DNA of 42,005 nt from Verrucomicrobiota bacterium (GTDB lineage Bacteria > Verrucomicrobiota > Verrucomicrobiia > Chthoniobacterales > UBA10450). The notes beneath the pieces are model-generated. The model ran no database searches and was not told where the DNA came from. It saw only the letters and a program-made list of their open reading frames with translations. Made by a program: the position numbers and the translations under genes. The DNA is taken from NCBI GenBank assembly GCA_003219415.1, contig QHOS01000017.1, forward strand, positions 1-42,005. Direction: 5' to 3'. This document shows, in pieces, positions 15,533 through 22,832 of this stretch (positions within the stretch are counted from its first letter, which is position 1; the number at the start of each line of letters is the position of its first letter).

Positions 15533-16432
15533 TCAACTCGCCGCTGGCGCGGGCAATCCAAGCGACTGCAGTGTGTCGGGCGATAGACTCCCGGTAACAC
15601 TTAGCTGCTTGGCGATCTGATATCTTGCCACCGCGTCGCGCGTCGCCGGTCCGAAAACGCCGTCGATGGAACCATTGTAATAGCCAAGTTGCAGTAGCTG
15701 CGTTTGAACGGCTTGGACTGTGACACTATCAGCTGCTGCAATGTTATAGCTCGCGTTGTTGTTATCGTACGGGCTAACGTCCGTGTAGTAATCGTACGGG
15801 TAGTAGTCGTTAGCGTAATAGGGGAGGTAATCCCATGGGAAATACCCATCATCCAGTCCCCACCAGAAACCGTCGTCAAAGACAAAGAAGCGACCATGAT
15901 CGAAATGTACGTGTCCACGATCCCAGTCGCCGTGCCAATTTCCGTCGTGACGTTCAGCAATGTGGTGATCGATCCGCCCGTTCACACCGCGTTGCGGAAG
16001 TGTTTGCGATGGGCGAGCGACTGAAGCCATCGCGCCACGGCTGCGCTCGATGTTGGAAGTTACGGCTCGATTAGCTCGTCCATCATAGACAGGTTGCCTG
16101 GAGGATGGATGACCAAATGAAGAGAACCGGGATCCTGCGCCAGCAAAGTTCGCAACGTTATTTGAAACGTGCGATCCGCCAAAGCCGACTCCGCCGCCGC
16201 GGCTGCCGACTCCGCCGCCAACATGTCCAGCAGCCAAAGGGCCACCACGAAAGCCGCCGCCGTGGAACCCACCACCGAAACCTCCCCCATGGAAACCTCC
16301 GCCTCCAAATCCACCCCCGTGGAAACCTCCTCCGCCGAATCCTCCTCCTCCGCCACCGCGAGCCTCCAGGGGCTGACTCGCTGCTGCAAATAGAAGTAGG
16401 CTAACTAAGCCAAATATTGCTTTTATTTTCAT
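15533..16432 (-). CDS. Exported glycine-rich protein with peptidoglycan-binding domain
   Basis: A 299-residue protein. It has a signal peptide (KIKAIFGLVSLLLFAAASQP). Residues about 25-90 are glycine-rich repeats of the type GGGFHGGGFGG. A His/Asp/Tyr/Trp-rich middle follows (GNWHGDWDRGHVHFDHGRFF, then DDGFWWGLDDGYFPWDYLPY). Residues about 237-293 form a PG_binding_1 domain (AVQTQLLQLGYYNGSIDG, then FGPATRDAVARYQ and LSPDTLQSLGL). It likely binds peptidoglycan in the envelope; the His-rich middle may bind metal, which is speculative. It is the first gene of the - strand run ending with mbfA. Leader element C ends 31 nt before its ATG. The Gly-rich tract makes false ORFs on the other strand. 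Confidence 0.85.
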   Translation of the reverse strand: MKIKAIFGLVSLLLFAAASQPLEARGGGGGGFGGGGFHGGGFGGGGFHGGGFGGGFHGGGFRGGPLAAGHVGGGVGSRGGGVGFGGSHVSNNVANFAGAGSRFSSFGHPSSRQPVYDGRANRAVTSNIERSRGAMASVARPSQTLPQRGVNGRIDHHIAERHDGNWHGDWDRGHVHFDHGRFFVFDDGFWWGLDDGYFPWDYLPYYANDYYPYDYYTDVSPYDNNNASYNIAAADSVTVQAVQTQLLQLGYYNGSIDGVFGPATRDAVARYQIAKQLSVTGSLSPDTLQSLGLPAPAAS

Positions 16433-16462
16433 ACCTTAAGGTGGCAGCAGACAGCGCTTCAT

Positions 16463-16532
16463 TGCTATTACGCGTCCGGCAGATTTTACTGTGCTACCCA
16501 CGAGTTGTAGCGTGCTCCCTCTTTTGGGTGAC
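16463..16532 (-). promoter_or_regulatory. Recurrent leader element, copy C
   Basis: On the - strand it reads GTCACCCA, AAAGAGGGAG, a variable stretch with GCTAC and GTAGC that can pair, GGGTAGCA, AAATCTGCCGGACGCG and TAATAGCA. It aligns without gaps to copies A and B. It ends 31 nt before the start of the glycine-rich protein, the first gene of the long - strand run. The 237 bases beyond it (16533-16769) contain no ORF or repeat that I can support. Confidence 0.6.
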
Positions 16533-16769
16533 GTCTTCGACCGTTGGCCTGCGTGGTGCGATTACGAAGGCCGTCTCATAAGCATGCGGCGCTGTACGCG
16601 GTCGGGAACGCACTGCTCCAAAAGATTAGCGTTACAATCCCATTGGTGGCGTCGTGGGTAATATGGTCGCCAAGATCGAAGCCCTCTGCTGGTATCGGAG
16701 GCGACAGGCCTCCGTTGGACGCTGGCAATTATACCTTGCTTACACGAAAGGAAACGCGGGATCGTAATC

Positions 16770-17110
16770 GTGCCTAACTTAACTAGACGAAGTGTTCATG
16801 TGGCTGATTTCGCGGGCATCGGCGCAGTTGTTCTGGCGGGCCGGCCCATCGACGCGGATGGGCAGGCCGAAGCAATTGCTGCAGTTCTGCGGACAAACAA
16901 TGGTGAGACGCGCTGCGTCTGTCGTAGTTAAGGCCAGGATGCCGCCCTGTGGTCGTCGTGACGGGCGCACACGCGGCGGCCACGAGAGAAGCTTTGAGCG
17001 GACTCGACGTGCAAGAAGCGGAGAACCAGCAATGGCCATTCGAAATAAGCTCTTCCATCCGCGCAGGCTCCGGCACTGCCGGAAGCAAGGTAAATGTCTG
17101 GCAAAACTAG
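16770..17110 (+). pseudogene. MocA-like nucleotidyltransferase pseudogene
   Basis: Three successive frames together spell the start of a molybdenum-cofactor-type (MobA-like) nucleotidyltransferase. From GTG 16770 the first frame gives FAGIGAVVLAG. A +1 shift near 16842-16848 leads to STRMGRPKQLLQFCGQ and TMVRRAASVVVKA. One extra A at 16936 moves to the third frame, GCRPVVVVTGAHAAATREAL, then SGLDVQEAENQQW and ISSSIRAGSGT, ending at TAG 17108-17110. The nucleotide-binding signature LAxGxSTRMGRPKQLL and the PVVVVTGAH strand are family hallmarks. The C-terminal two thirds, including the CDQP metal motif, are absent. It is therefore truncated as well as frameshifted. No xdh/coxL molybdoenzyme genes remain next to it. 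Confidence 0.75.
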
Positions 17111-17116
17111 GCAAAG

Positions 17117-17148
17117 TCTGGCGCGTCTGCCAATTTCGCCACCCTGGC
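17117..17148 (-). pseudogene. tRNA-Leu 5' half fragment
   Basis: On the - strand from 17148 the sequence begins GCCAGGGTGGCGAAATTGGC and continues AGACGCGCCAGACTT. This matches the acceptor 5' strand, the D arm and the 5' side of the anticodon stem (CCAGA) of a bacterial tRNA-Leu. Directly after the first anticodon-loop bases the match ends: no TCTGG partner, variable arm, T arm or acceptor 3' strand follows. It cannot be a working tRNA. A break in the anticodon loop is a common point of integrase-mediated recombination, so this may be a leftover attachment site. Confidence 0.7.
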
Positions 17149-17225
17149 AATTCGATCCCGGAGTGTAAATTTCCGATTAGCGATTGCAAATGACGGCGGC
17201 CCCCAGCATGGGCGAATAATCGCGT

Positions 17226-17849
17226 CTACGATGAAGCGCCGGATGGCGCAGGCCTGCCTGAAGTGGAAGACGTAGCCGGGGTAGCAGGCTTCGCCGCGGC
17301 AGGGGCGGCAGCCTTCTTTTTCGCAGCAGCTTCAGCTGCAGCCGTCAGTTTTGCATCGACTTCAGCCGCATCGGTTGGCGAGATGCGACGATAATAGTCG
17401 TTAGACTTCGCCAGATCATCCTTGCGCATCAACAGCGCATCGAAACGTTCGCGACGGCTAAGCTCGAATTCCTTGTCCATCTTGATCGCCTCAAATGGGC
17501 AAACCTCGACGCAAATCTGGCAGCTCATGCAAACGGAGATATCAATGTCGAAGACTTTTGCGTAAAATTGTGGTTTGCCGATGTAATCGGGCTTCTTGTC
17601 TTCGCTCTTTACGATGTAAATGCATTGCGGTGGGCATTCTTTCTCACAAATCTTACACGCGACACAACGCAAGCCTGCGTTCGGATCGTCGCCGTCATAA
17701 ACGAGAAACGGAAAATTCCGGTAATTCTCCGGAAGCGGATCTCGCTCCTCCGGATACTGGACGGTAATCAGCCGCTCCTTGTCAAAATAACTCCCGACGA
17801 AGTTGCGCGCGGTAACCGCCATTCCTTTGAGTATGCCTGTGCCGATCAT
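17226..17849 (-). CDS. nuoI: NADH-quinone oxidoreductase subunit I
   Basis: A 207-residue protein beginning GTGILKGMAVTARNF, as NuoI usually does, so the ATG at 17849 is secure. Two 4Fe-4S motifs are visible: C62, C65, C68 and C72 (CVACKICEKECP), and C107, C110, C113 and C117 (CMSCQICVEVCP). The subunit carries clusters N6a and N6b, passing electrons from the NuoG arm to NuoB near the quinone site. The C-terminal 45 residues are an Ala/Pro/Lys-rich tail beyond the usual end, probably disordered. It is separated from nuoD by an acyltransferase gene. No nuoJ-N follow; downstream are pseudogene fragments. Confidence 0.93.
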   Translation of the reverse strand: MIGTGILKGMAVTARNFVGSYFDKERLITVQYPEERDPLPENYRNFPFLVYDGDDPNAGLRCVACKICEKECPPQCIYIVKSEDKKPDYIGKPQFYAKVFDIDISVCMSCQICVEVCPFEAIKMDKEFELSRRERFDALLMRKDDLAKSNDYYRRISPTDAAEVDAKLTAAAEAAAKKKAAAPAAAKPATPATSSTSGRPAPSGASS

Positions 17850-17903
17850 TTGGAATCGCTAGATTAAATTTCAACTCTCCCGAAGAATAGCGCAAACTCG
17901 GCC

Positions 17904-19163
17904 TCAAATTGGATTTCCGTACTTTCTTGGCGCAAAGCGCTTGCGGAGTTGAAGGAAGGGTCGTTCCACCGCGAAGAAGAGGATCGTCGCCGCGGCGTAC
18001 ACGCAGAGCTCGACGCCAATGAGCGCAGGTGCCGACACGGGATTTATGTTATGAGTTGCGCAGAATTCGCCTGCCGCGTGGATGACGAATTTCTGAATCA
18101 AATAGGCACTGTAAGCGATGCTGGCAAGGAAGGCTGCTCCGGGAATTGCAACCCGCCGAAGCGGCAGTCGTGGACTTACAGCGCAAATGAGCAACGCCGC
18201 CATACCAACTGCAACCAATGGAAATTGCCAGACGCAGGCAGCAATTGTGAGGTGTTCGCCTTCACCCAACCAAAGCGCGTAACCGATCAGCCCGAGCGTG
18301 GGCAACCAGATCCACGGCGCAAGGTTTGTCAGGCCTTGCCACCAGCTTGGTCTGAATTTTTCGATCGCGGCAAGAGCAACACCAAGCACAAGCGGATCGA
18401 GCCGGGTCCAGGTTGGATAATAAATCCAGGCCTGGAAACCGCGAAAGGAAACTCCCGTCTCGGTGAGATTCTGAAACGCCAGGATCGTGCGAAGAGCGAT
18501 TCCGCCGAAAATGATGATGCAGGCAATGATCACGGACGCGCGCGGGCGGGGATACAGGACAAGTAAGAGCAAAGGAAGCACGAGGTAAAATTGGTCTTCA
18601 ACCGCGAGCGACCACGCGTGTGAAAATGCCGTGCCGCCATGAAGTGCGATGTTTTGCACCGACAACAGAAATTTCCAGAGCGGCTGCGACATTTCGGGAT
18701 ATTCGCGCCACGACGGCAATAGAAAATAGATCGCTAACACGACGAAATACGCTGGCATAATTCGCAAGACGCGCCGGGCAAAGAAAGTTCCAAAATTGAG
18801 GCGCTGACCGCGCATGAGAGGCGCGAGCAATTGGCCGCCAATCAGATAACCGCTGAGCACGAAGAAAAGATCGACACCGATCCAGCCAAAACGATGCACG
18901 CGACCAGTCAGCGGAAAACCCATGATGCCGGCGTGATAAATGACGACTACCACAATCGCGAGCGCGCGGAGAAGATCGAGACCCGGTTGACGTTGGCGAT
19001 CCGTGAAGCGGGGGTCGACTCCGAGTTGCCGGAGGGGCGTCTCTGCCTGGGTCGTGAGCTTATGAATGCCGGAGTCTAGCAGGCCTTCGCGAAAGCAAAA
19101 ACCAGAGCGCGTTGTGGTGCGTTCGGCCAATCGGCTTCCTAGTCTGCGTGGACGTGTCGTCAC
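17904..19163 (-). CDS. Acyltransferase-3 family membrane protein (OafA/YrhL type)
   Basis: A 419-residue integral membrane protein. The core starts near residue 60 with GLDLLRALAIVVVVIYHAG (including the His of the R/H motif), then GWIGVDLFFVLSGYLIGGQL. FFARRVLRIMPAYFVV and AWSLAVEDQFYLVLPLL follow, with about ten transmembrane helices. These are hallmarks of acyltransferase family 3, which O-acylates polysaccharides, lipids or peptides in the envelope. The GTG at 19163 gives an extra 60-residue leader; no better start is visible. The gene is 54 bases from nuoI and 51 from nuoD, on the same strand, inside what should be a complex I operon. A role in complex I is unlikely; insertion or rearrangement is more probable. 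Confidence 0.88.
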   Translation of the reverse strand: MTTRPRRLGSRLAERTTTRSGFCFREGLLDSGIHKLTTQAETPLRQLGVDPRFTDRQRQPGLDLLRALAIVVVVIYHAGIMGFPLTGRVHRFGWIGVDLFFVLSGYLIGGQLLAPLMRGQRLNFGTFFARRVLRIMPAYFVVLAIYFLLPSWREYPEMSQPLWKFLLSVQNIALHGGTAFSHAWSLAVEDQFYLVLPLLLLVLYPRPRASVIIACIIIFGGIALRTILAFQNLTETGVSFRGFQAWIYYPTWTRLDPLVLGVALAAIEKFRPSWWQGLTNLAPWIWLPTLGLIGYALWLGEGEHLTIAACVWQFPLVAVGMAALLICAVSPRLPLRRVAIPGAAFLASIAYSAYLIQKFVIHAAGEFCATHNINPVSAPALIGVELCVYAAATILFFAVERPFLQLRKRFAPRKYGNPI

Positions 19164-19214
19164 AGAGCGCCACCGCGATCGATCAGAGTATGCCTTCGCT
19201 GACCCGTTAAATTG

Positions 19215-20381
19215 TCAACGATCCACTTCTCCCATCACAATATCGACGCTGCCGAGAATTACCATTACATCGGCCACGGTGTGGCCGAGGCAGAGGTCTT
19301 CAAGCACGGTCAGATTGATGAAACTCGGTGGGCGCACCCGGTAGCGGTACGGGTTTGGTCCACCGTCACTGATCAAGTAGAAACCGAGCTCGCCTTTGGG
19401 CCCTTCGATGCGACCATAAGCTTCGCCGATCGGCGGACGAAAAGCTCGGATTTTCACTTTCGGGTTGATGATCGGTCCCGGAGGAATTCGTTCGAATGCC
19501 TGCTTCAAAATCACGACACTCTCGTGCATTTCCAAAAGACGCATCATTAGTCGATCGTAAGTGTCACCGTGTTCGCCTAATGGAATCCGGAACTTGAAGC
19601 GCGGATAGAATCCATAACCGTCCACTTTTCGCACATCATAATTCACGCCGCACGCGCGAAGCATGGGACCGGTGATACCCGCGTTAACCGCAAGCTCGGA
19701 CGAAAGTTTGCCGACGTTCTGCGTACGGGCGATCACCACTTCATTGCCAACGATCAATTGTTCCAGCTCGTCAACGAAACGCGGAAAAATATCGACAATT
19801 TTCTTCGCACGCGCGAGCCACTCGGGACTGGCATCCACCCGGCAACCACCGAAGCGCATGTAGTCGCACATCATCCGGGAACCGGAAAGAGATTCGAACA
19901 GATCGAGAATTTTCTCGCGGTCACGGAACGCGTACATGAGCGGCGTTCCCCATGCGCCCATGTCGTTTAGCAAAAATCCCAGCAGCGACACGTGATTTTG
20001 AAGCCGCGTCAGCTCTGCAAGAATGACGCGAAGATATTCAGCGCGCTCGGGAACTTCGATGCCTGCCAGTTTTTCCACGCTGAGCGCATAGGCCCAGTTA
20101 TTGGTCATCGAACAGAAATAATCGAGCCGGTCGGTGTACGGCATCGAGCCGAGATAGCTCGCGTTCTCGCCAATTTTTTCGTGATTGCGATGCAGATATC
20201 CGAAGACCGGCTTGAGCTTGCGCACGATCTCACCCTCCAGCGCGACGTTCATACGGAAAACGCCGTGCGTGGACGGATGCTGCGGCCCCATCGAAACTTC
20301 GAGTAGCTCGCCTTCAAGTCGCGAACCCATGCTGACCGGCGGTCGCTCCATCGCTTCGAGTGTTTGAACGGTCGCAGTCAT
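19215..20381 (-). CDS. nuoD: NADH-quinone oxidoreductase subunit D
   Basis: A 388-residue, full-length subunit of the 49-kDa type. The signatures are [32 protein letters not shown], then [20 protein letters not shown]-like [11 protein letters not shown], and the C-terminal [20 protein letters not shown] with [12 protein letters not shown]. With NuoB it forms the quinone-binding cavity of complex I. The residues expected around the quinone (HPSTHG loop, the conserved Tyr in the [14 protein letters not shown] region) are present. The start is separated from nuoC by a 134-bp gap containing a dispersed repeat. It is fused neither to nuoC nor to any other subunit. Confidence 0.95.
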   Translation of the reverse strand: MTATVQTLEAMERPPVSMGSRLEGELLEVSMGPQHPSTHGVFRMNVALEGEIVRKLKPVFGYLHRNHEKIGENASYLGSMPYTDRLDYFCSMTNNWAYALSVEKLAGIEVPERAEYLRVILAELTRLQNHVSLLGFLLNDMGAWGTPLMYAFRDREKILDLFESLSGSRMMCDYMRFGGCRVDASPEWLARAKKIVDIFPRFVDELEQLIVGNEVVIARTQNVGKLSSELAVNAGITGPMLRACGVNYDVRKVDGYGFYPRFKFRIPLGEHGDTYDRLMMRLLEMHESVVILKQAFERIPPGPIINPKVKIRAFRPPIGEAYGRIEGPKGELGFYLISDGGPNPYRYRVRPPSFINLTVLEDLCLGHTVADVMVILGSVDIVMGEVDR

Positions 20382-20387
20382 TTCAAA

Positions 20388-20510
20388 TTGTCATCCTGAG
20401 TCGCGAAGACGACGAAGGATCTCTGATTTGTTGCTGATATCTTGGAATTTGGAGATCGCCAGAGATCTTTCGCGGAGCTTGTCCTGAGCGAAGTCGAAGG
20501 GCTCAACATG
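20388..20510. repeat. Dispersed TGTCATCCTGAG-type repeat between nuoC and nuoD
   Basis: One arm begins TTGTCATCCTGAG at 20388 and runs to GAAGGATCTCTG. A second arm holds CAGAGATCTTTCGCGGAG and CTTGTCCTGAGCGAAGTCG. GATCTCTG and CAGAGATC are inverted, so the element can fold. Related TGTCATCCTGAG sequences occur at 28622 and (inverted) at 41594. It looks like a short intergenic repeat of the REP or MITE kind. Confidence 0.6.
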
Positions 20511-20515
20511 AAGGG

Positions 20516-21169
20516 TCAGGAGGGTTTCAATTCCTCTTCCGCCGGTCGCGATGTGTAATGTTCCTTCGCTTTCTCCAGCACATCGTCGTGCGGTGTCGGT
20601 TCGTATTCGTAATCGTCCGGTTCTCGATAATCTTTGCGCATCGGATGATCCTCGAACTCGTCCCACATCAAGATCCGGCGCAAATCGGGATGGCCGTCGA
20701 ACCGGACTCCGTAGAGATCGAAAATCTCGCGCTCCTGAAATTCTGCGCTCCGCCAGACTGGCGTGAGTGAAGTCAGGCAAGCATTCTCTGCGCGGTTTGC
20801 CGTCCGCATTCGGATGATGACCGGACCGTGTTTGTGGGTCATCGAGTAAAGGTGATAAATAGCCTCGAGGTAGCCGTGAACTTTTTCTTCGGTCGTTTCA
20901 ACGACTTCTTTTTCTTCTCCATCGACGACTTTTTTTATTTTCACCGTTTTCTTTACGGTGCGATCTAGCCAATCGACACCGGTGACGTTTGAGCAAAAAT
21001 CCAGACGCAGCACAGGATCATCACGCAGAAACTTCGCGACATCGCGCGCGTGTTCATTGTCGATCCTGAGCGAATGCTGCTGTGAGGGGCCCGCATTCTG
21101 CACGATCTCGATGTTCACGCCAGGCACGCCTGCTTCGACCCGCGCTTTAATTTGCTCGAGGCCTTCCAT
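20516..21169 (-). CDS. nuoC: NADH-quinone oxidoreductase subunit C
   Basis: A 217-residue subunit of the 30-kDa type. The hallmark is [20 protein letters not shown] followed by [20 protein letters not shown]. The N-terminal half carries [12 protein letters not shown]. Between about residues 70 and 95 there is a highly charged insertion ([20 protein letters not shown] and TTEEKVHG) that most NuoC proteins lack; it probably forms a surface hairpin. The product is part of the peripheral arm and contacts NuoD and NuoI. The stop is followed by a repeat-containing gap before nuoD. The start lies 4 bases after the nuoB stop, so translation is probably coupled. Confidence 0.94.
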   Translation of the reverse strand: MEGLEQIKARVEAGVPGVNIEIVQNAGPSQQHSLRIDNEHARDVAKFLRDDPVLRLDFCSNVTGVDWLDRTVKKTVKIKKVVDGEEKEVVETTEEKVHGYLEAIYHLYSMTHKHGPVIIRMRTANRAENACLTSLTPVWRSAEFQEREIFDLYGVRFDGHPDLRRILMWDEFEDHPMRKDYREPDDYEYEPTPHDDVLEKAKEHYTSRPAEEELKPS

Positions 21170-21172
21170 TCG

Positions 21173-21796
21173 TTAGCCGCGTTCGATCGCCGGCGGGCGA
21201 AACACGTTTGGATTCGCCGGTGGCTCGAGATCGTGCTTACCGAATGCGGGCACGGGGAACTCGCTCGGCTCTTCTGGCTCGAGATGAGCAGCTTTGTTCG
21301 CGCCGCTCAACTTTTGCTCGTCAATCTTGCTCTGTAACTCCATGAATGCGTGCAAAAGCGCTTCGGGACGCGGCGGACAACCGGGAATATAAACATCGAC
21401 TGGAATGTAACGGTCGATTCCTTTGAGGACGTTGTAGCCTTGCTTAAATGGGCCGCCGGAAATGGCGCACGCACCCATCGCAATCACGTATTTCGGATCG
21501 GCCATTTGATTGTAAAGACGCACGATCTGCGGCGCCATTTTTTTGGTCACCGTGCCTGCGACAATCATCAGGTCGGCCTGACGCGGCGATGGCCGAAAAA
21601 CTTCGCCGCCAAAACGCGCGATATCATACCGCGACGCCGCTGTCGCGATCATCTCAATCGCGCAACAAGCGAGTCCGAACTGGAGCGGCCAGATCGAGTT
21701 TTTGCGTCCCCAGTTGTAAAGCTCCTGCACGGAGGTCACCCAGACCCCTTGTTGCTGCAGTTTGCTACGCAAGCCTTCGTCGATTCCTTCGCTCAT
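21173..21796 (-). CDS. nuoB: NADH-quinone oxidoreductase subunit B
   Basis: A 207-residue protein carrying cluster N2. The N2 ligands are visible: tandem CysCys in [10 protein letters not shown], Cys in [10 protein letters not shown], and Cys in [16 protein letters not shown]. The region [20 protein letters not shown] is strongly conserved in the family. NuoB passes electrons to quinone at the interface with NuoD. The C-terminus has a roughly 50-residue tail after [10 protein letters not shown] that is proline- and glutamate-rich and not part of the conserved fold. It lies 34 bases downstream of nuoA and 3 bases upstream of nuoC. Confidence 0.95.
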   Translation of the reverse strand: MSEGIDEGLRSKLQQQGVWVTSVQELYNWGRKNSIWPLQFGLACCAIEMIATAASRYDIARFGGEVFRPSPRQADLMIVAGTVTKKMAPQIVRLYNQMADPKYVIAMGACAISGGPFKQGYNVLKGIDRYIPVDVYIPGCPPRPEALLHAFMELQSKIDEQKLSGANKAAHLEPEEPSEFPVPAFGKHDLEPPANPNVFRPPAIERG

Positions 21797-21830
21797 TGCT
21801 CCACTCTAACGCCTTGATGCTTCAAACGCT

Positions 21831-22205
21831 TTATCGTTCCCATTGCAAACACCCCTTACTCCAAGCCCAAACGAGCCCTTCAATCAGGAGCAACAGAAAA
21901 ACCAATATCGCGATGAATGCGCCGACAGGCAAACCAACGAAAGCCACTGCGAATGGCACTAGAAAGATCGCTTCCACATCAAATATAAGGAAAATGATCG
22001 CGTACAAATAGTATTGCGAGCGGAACTGGATTTGCGCTTCACCAAGCGATTCGACGCCGCATTCGTAAATCGCGTTTTTTTCCGGGCCTGGTTTCGGCGG
22101 TTGAAAAACTCGCCGCCATAGCCAGCCCAGGGCAAGCGGGATTAATGGAAAAACCAACGCTACGCCGATGAAAATGGCGATGAAGAGGTAGGGATTGGGA
22201 GTCAT
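21831..22205 (-). CDS. nuoA: NADH-quinone oxidoreductase subunit A
   Basis: A 124-residue membrane subunit with three predicted transmembrane helices: residues about 5-30, 65-90 and 95-118. The conserved loop reads KNAIYECGVESLGEA, with the family Cys, and is followed by FRSQYYLYAIIFLIFDVEAI with the conserved acidic residues. It is the first gene of the local nuo run and starts back to back with the + strand small gene. NuoA is part of the membrane arm near the quinone cavity. The gene is normal in length. Confidence 0.94.
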   Translation of the reverse strand: MTPNPYLFIAIFIGVALVFPLIPLALGWLWRRVFQPPKPGPEKNAIYECGVESLGEAQIQFRSQYYLYAIIFLIFDVEAIFLVPFAVAFVGLPVGAFIAILVFLLLLIEGLVWAWSKGCLQWER

Positions 22206-22260
22206 TCAGTTTCGACCAAATTCGCTCGGAAAGCGTAGCTGCCAAGTCTACATTCTTGTT

Positions 22261-22437
22261 GTGGAAAAGGCGGCAAAGAAATTTCGCAGTTTCGCGGAGG
22301 CTGAAAAAGCGGACCGTGATTTCTATAAAAAGCTCACCGGCAACGAACGTCTTCGCATTCTGGTGGAGCTCCTAAACCATGGGCCCGAGCAAAGACTGGA
22401 GAGAGTTTCTCGAATTACTCAACTCCCGCGGCGTTGA
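22261..22437 (+). CDS. Small charged protein paired with a nucleotidyltransferase, 58 aa
   Basis: From GTG 22261 the product starts VEKAAKKFRSFAEAEKADRD and continues FYKKLTGNERLRILVELL. It is mostly helical and highly charged, and it ends PEQRLERVSRITQLPRR. A longer frame upstream would begin inside nuoA and is unlikely. The pattern RSFAEAExADRxFY...LTxxERLxILxELL is familiar from short proteins encoded next to nucleotidyltransferases of the type that follows. The two genes overlap by 59 bases. By position it may be an antitoxin-like or regulatory partner; this is inference only. Confidence 0.65.
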   Translation: MEKAAKKFRSFAEAEKADRDFYKKLTGNERLRILVELLNHGPEQRLERVSRITQLPRR

Positions 22438-22810
22438 TTATGTCATCGTCGGTGCACACAGTCTCGCCTTGCATGGGCGACCGCGTTACACAGGCGATCT
22501 TGATATTTTGGTGCGATCCCCGGCTGAAAACGCACGCATACTCGTCGATCTTTTGAATCAGTTCGGATTTGGACAGTCCGGTTTCGAGGAACTTGATTTC
22601 TTGAAACCCGAACAGTTGATCCAGCTCGGACGTGTTCCGACCCGAATTGATCTGCTCACCAGCAGCAGCGAGGAAGCATTTGCCAGCAAAGTTTCGGCAG
22701 AACGCGATGGGATTCCCGTTTTTGTTCTAGGGAAAGACGCTTTGTTCCGAAACAAGCGTGCAGTCGGTCGAGCTCAGGACCTGGCCGATCTCGACACGTT
22801 GATAGGCTGA
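22379..22810 (+). CDS. MNT-type nucleotidyltransferase (DUF6036-like)
   Basis: A 143-residue protein. The nucleotidyltransferase core is seen as DYVIVGAHSLALHGRPRYTG with DLDILV directly after, that is, hG(G/A)...DhDh metal ligands. Later come QLIQLGRVPTRIDLLTS with the third acidic residue and RNKRAVGRAQDLADLDTL. Homologs often occur as two-gene units with a small helical partner. MNT-domain proteins include toxin neutralisers and antitoxins that AMPylate a partner (HEPN-MNT type), as well as toxins. There is no HEPN gene here, so the exact activity is unknown. It converges on rplQ with 22 bases between the stops. Confidence 0.8.
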   Translation: MGPSKDWREFLELLNSRGVDYVIVGAHSLALHGRPRYTGDLDILVRSPAENARILVDLLNQFGFGQSGFEELDFLKPEQLIQLGRVPTRIDLLTSSSEEAFASKVSAERDGIPVFVLGKDALFRNKRAVGRAQDLADLDTLIG

Positions 22811-22832
22811 CCTCGGATTCGGGCTTCGCAGA

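Noticed and set aside
16779-17189. A 136-codon open frame on the - strand covering the MocA and tRNA region
   Set aside because: Its peptide GWRNWQTR is the usual false translation of a tRNA-Leu, and the + strand carries a recognisable pseudogene in the same DNA.
20391-20780. A - strand frame overlapping the start of the nuoC-nuoD gap
   Set aside because: It combines nuoC read in another frame with a repeat; no domain is visible.
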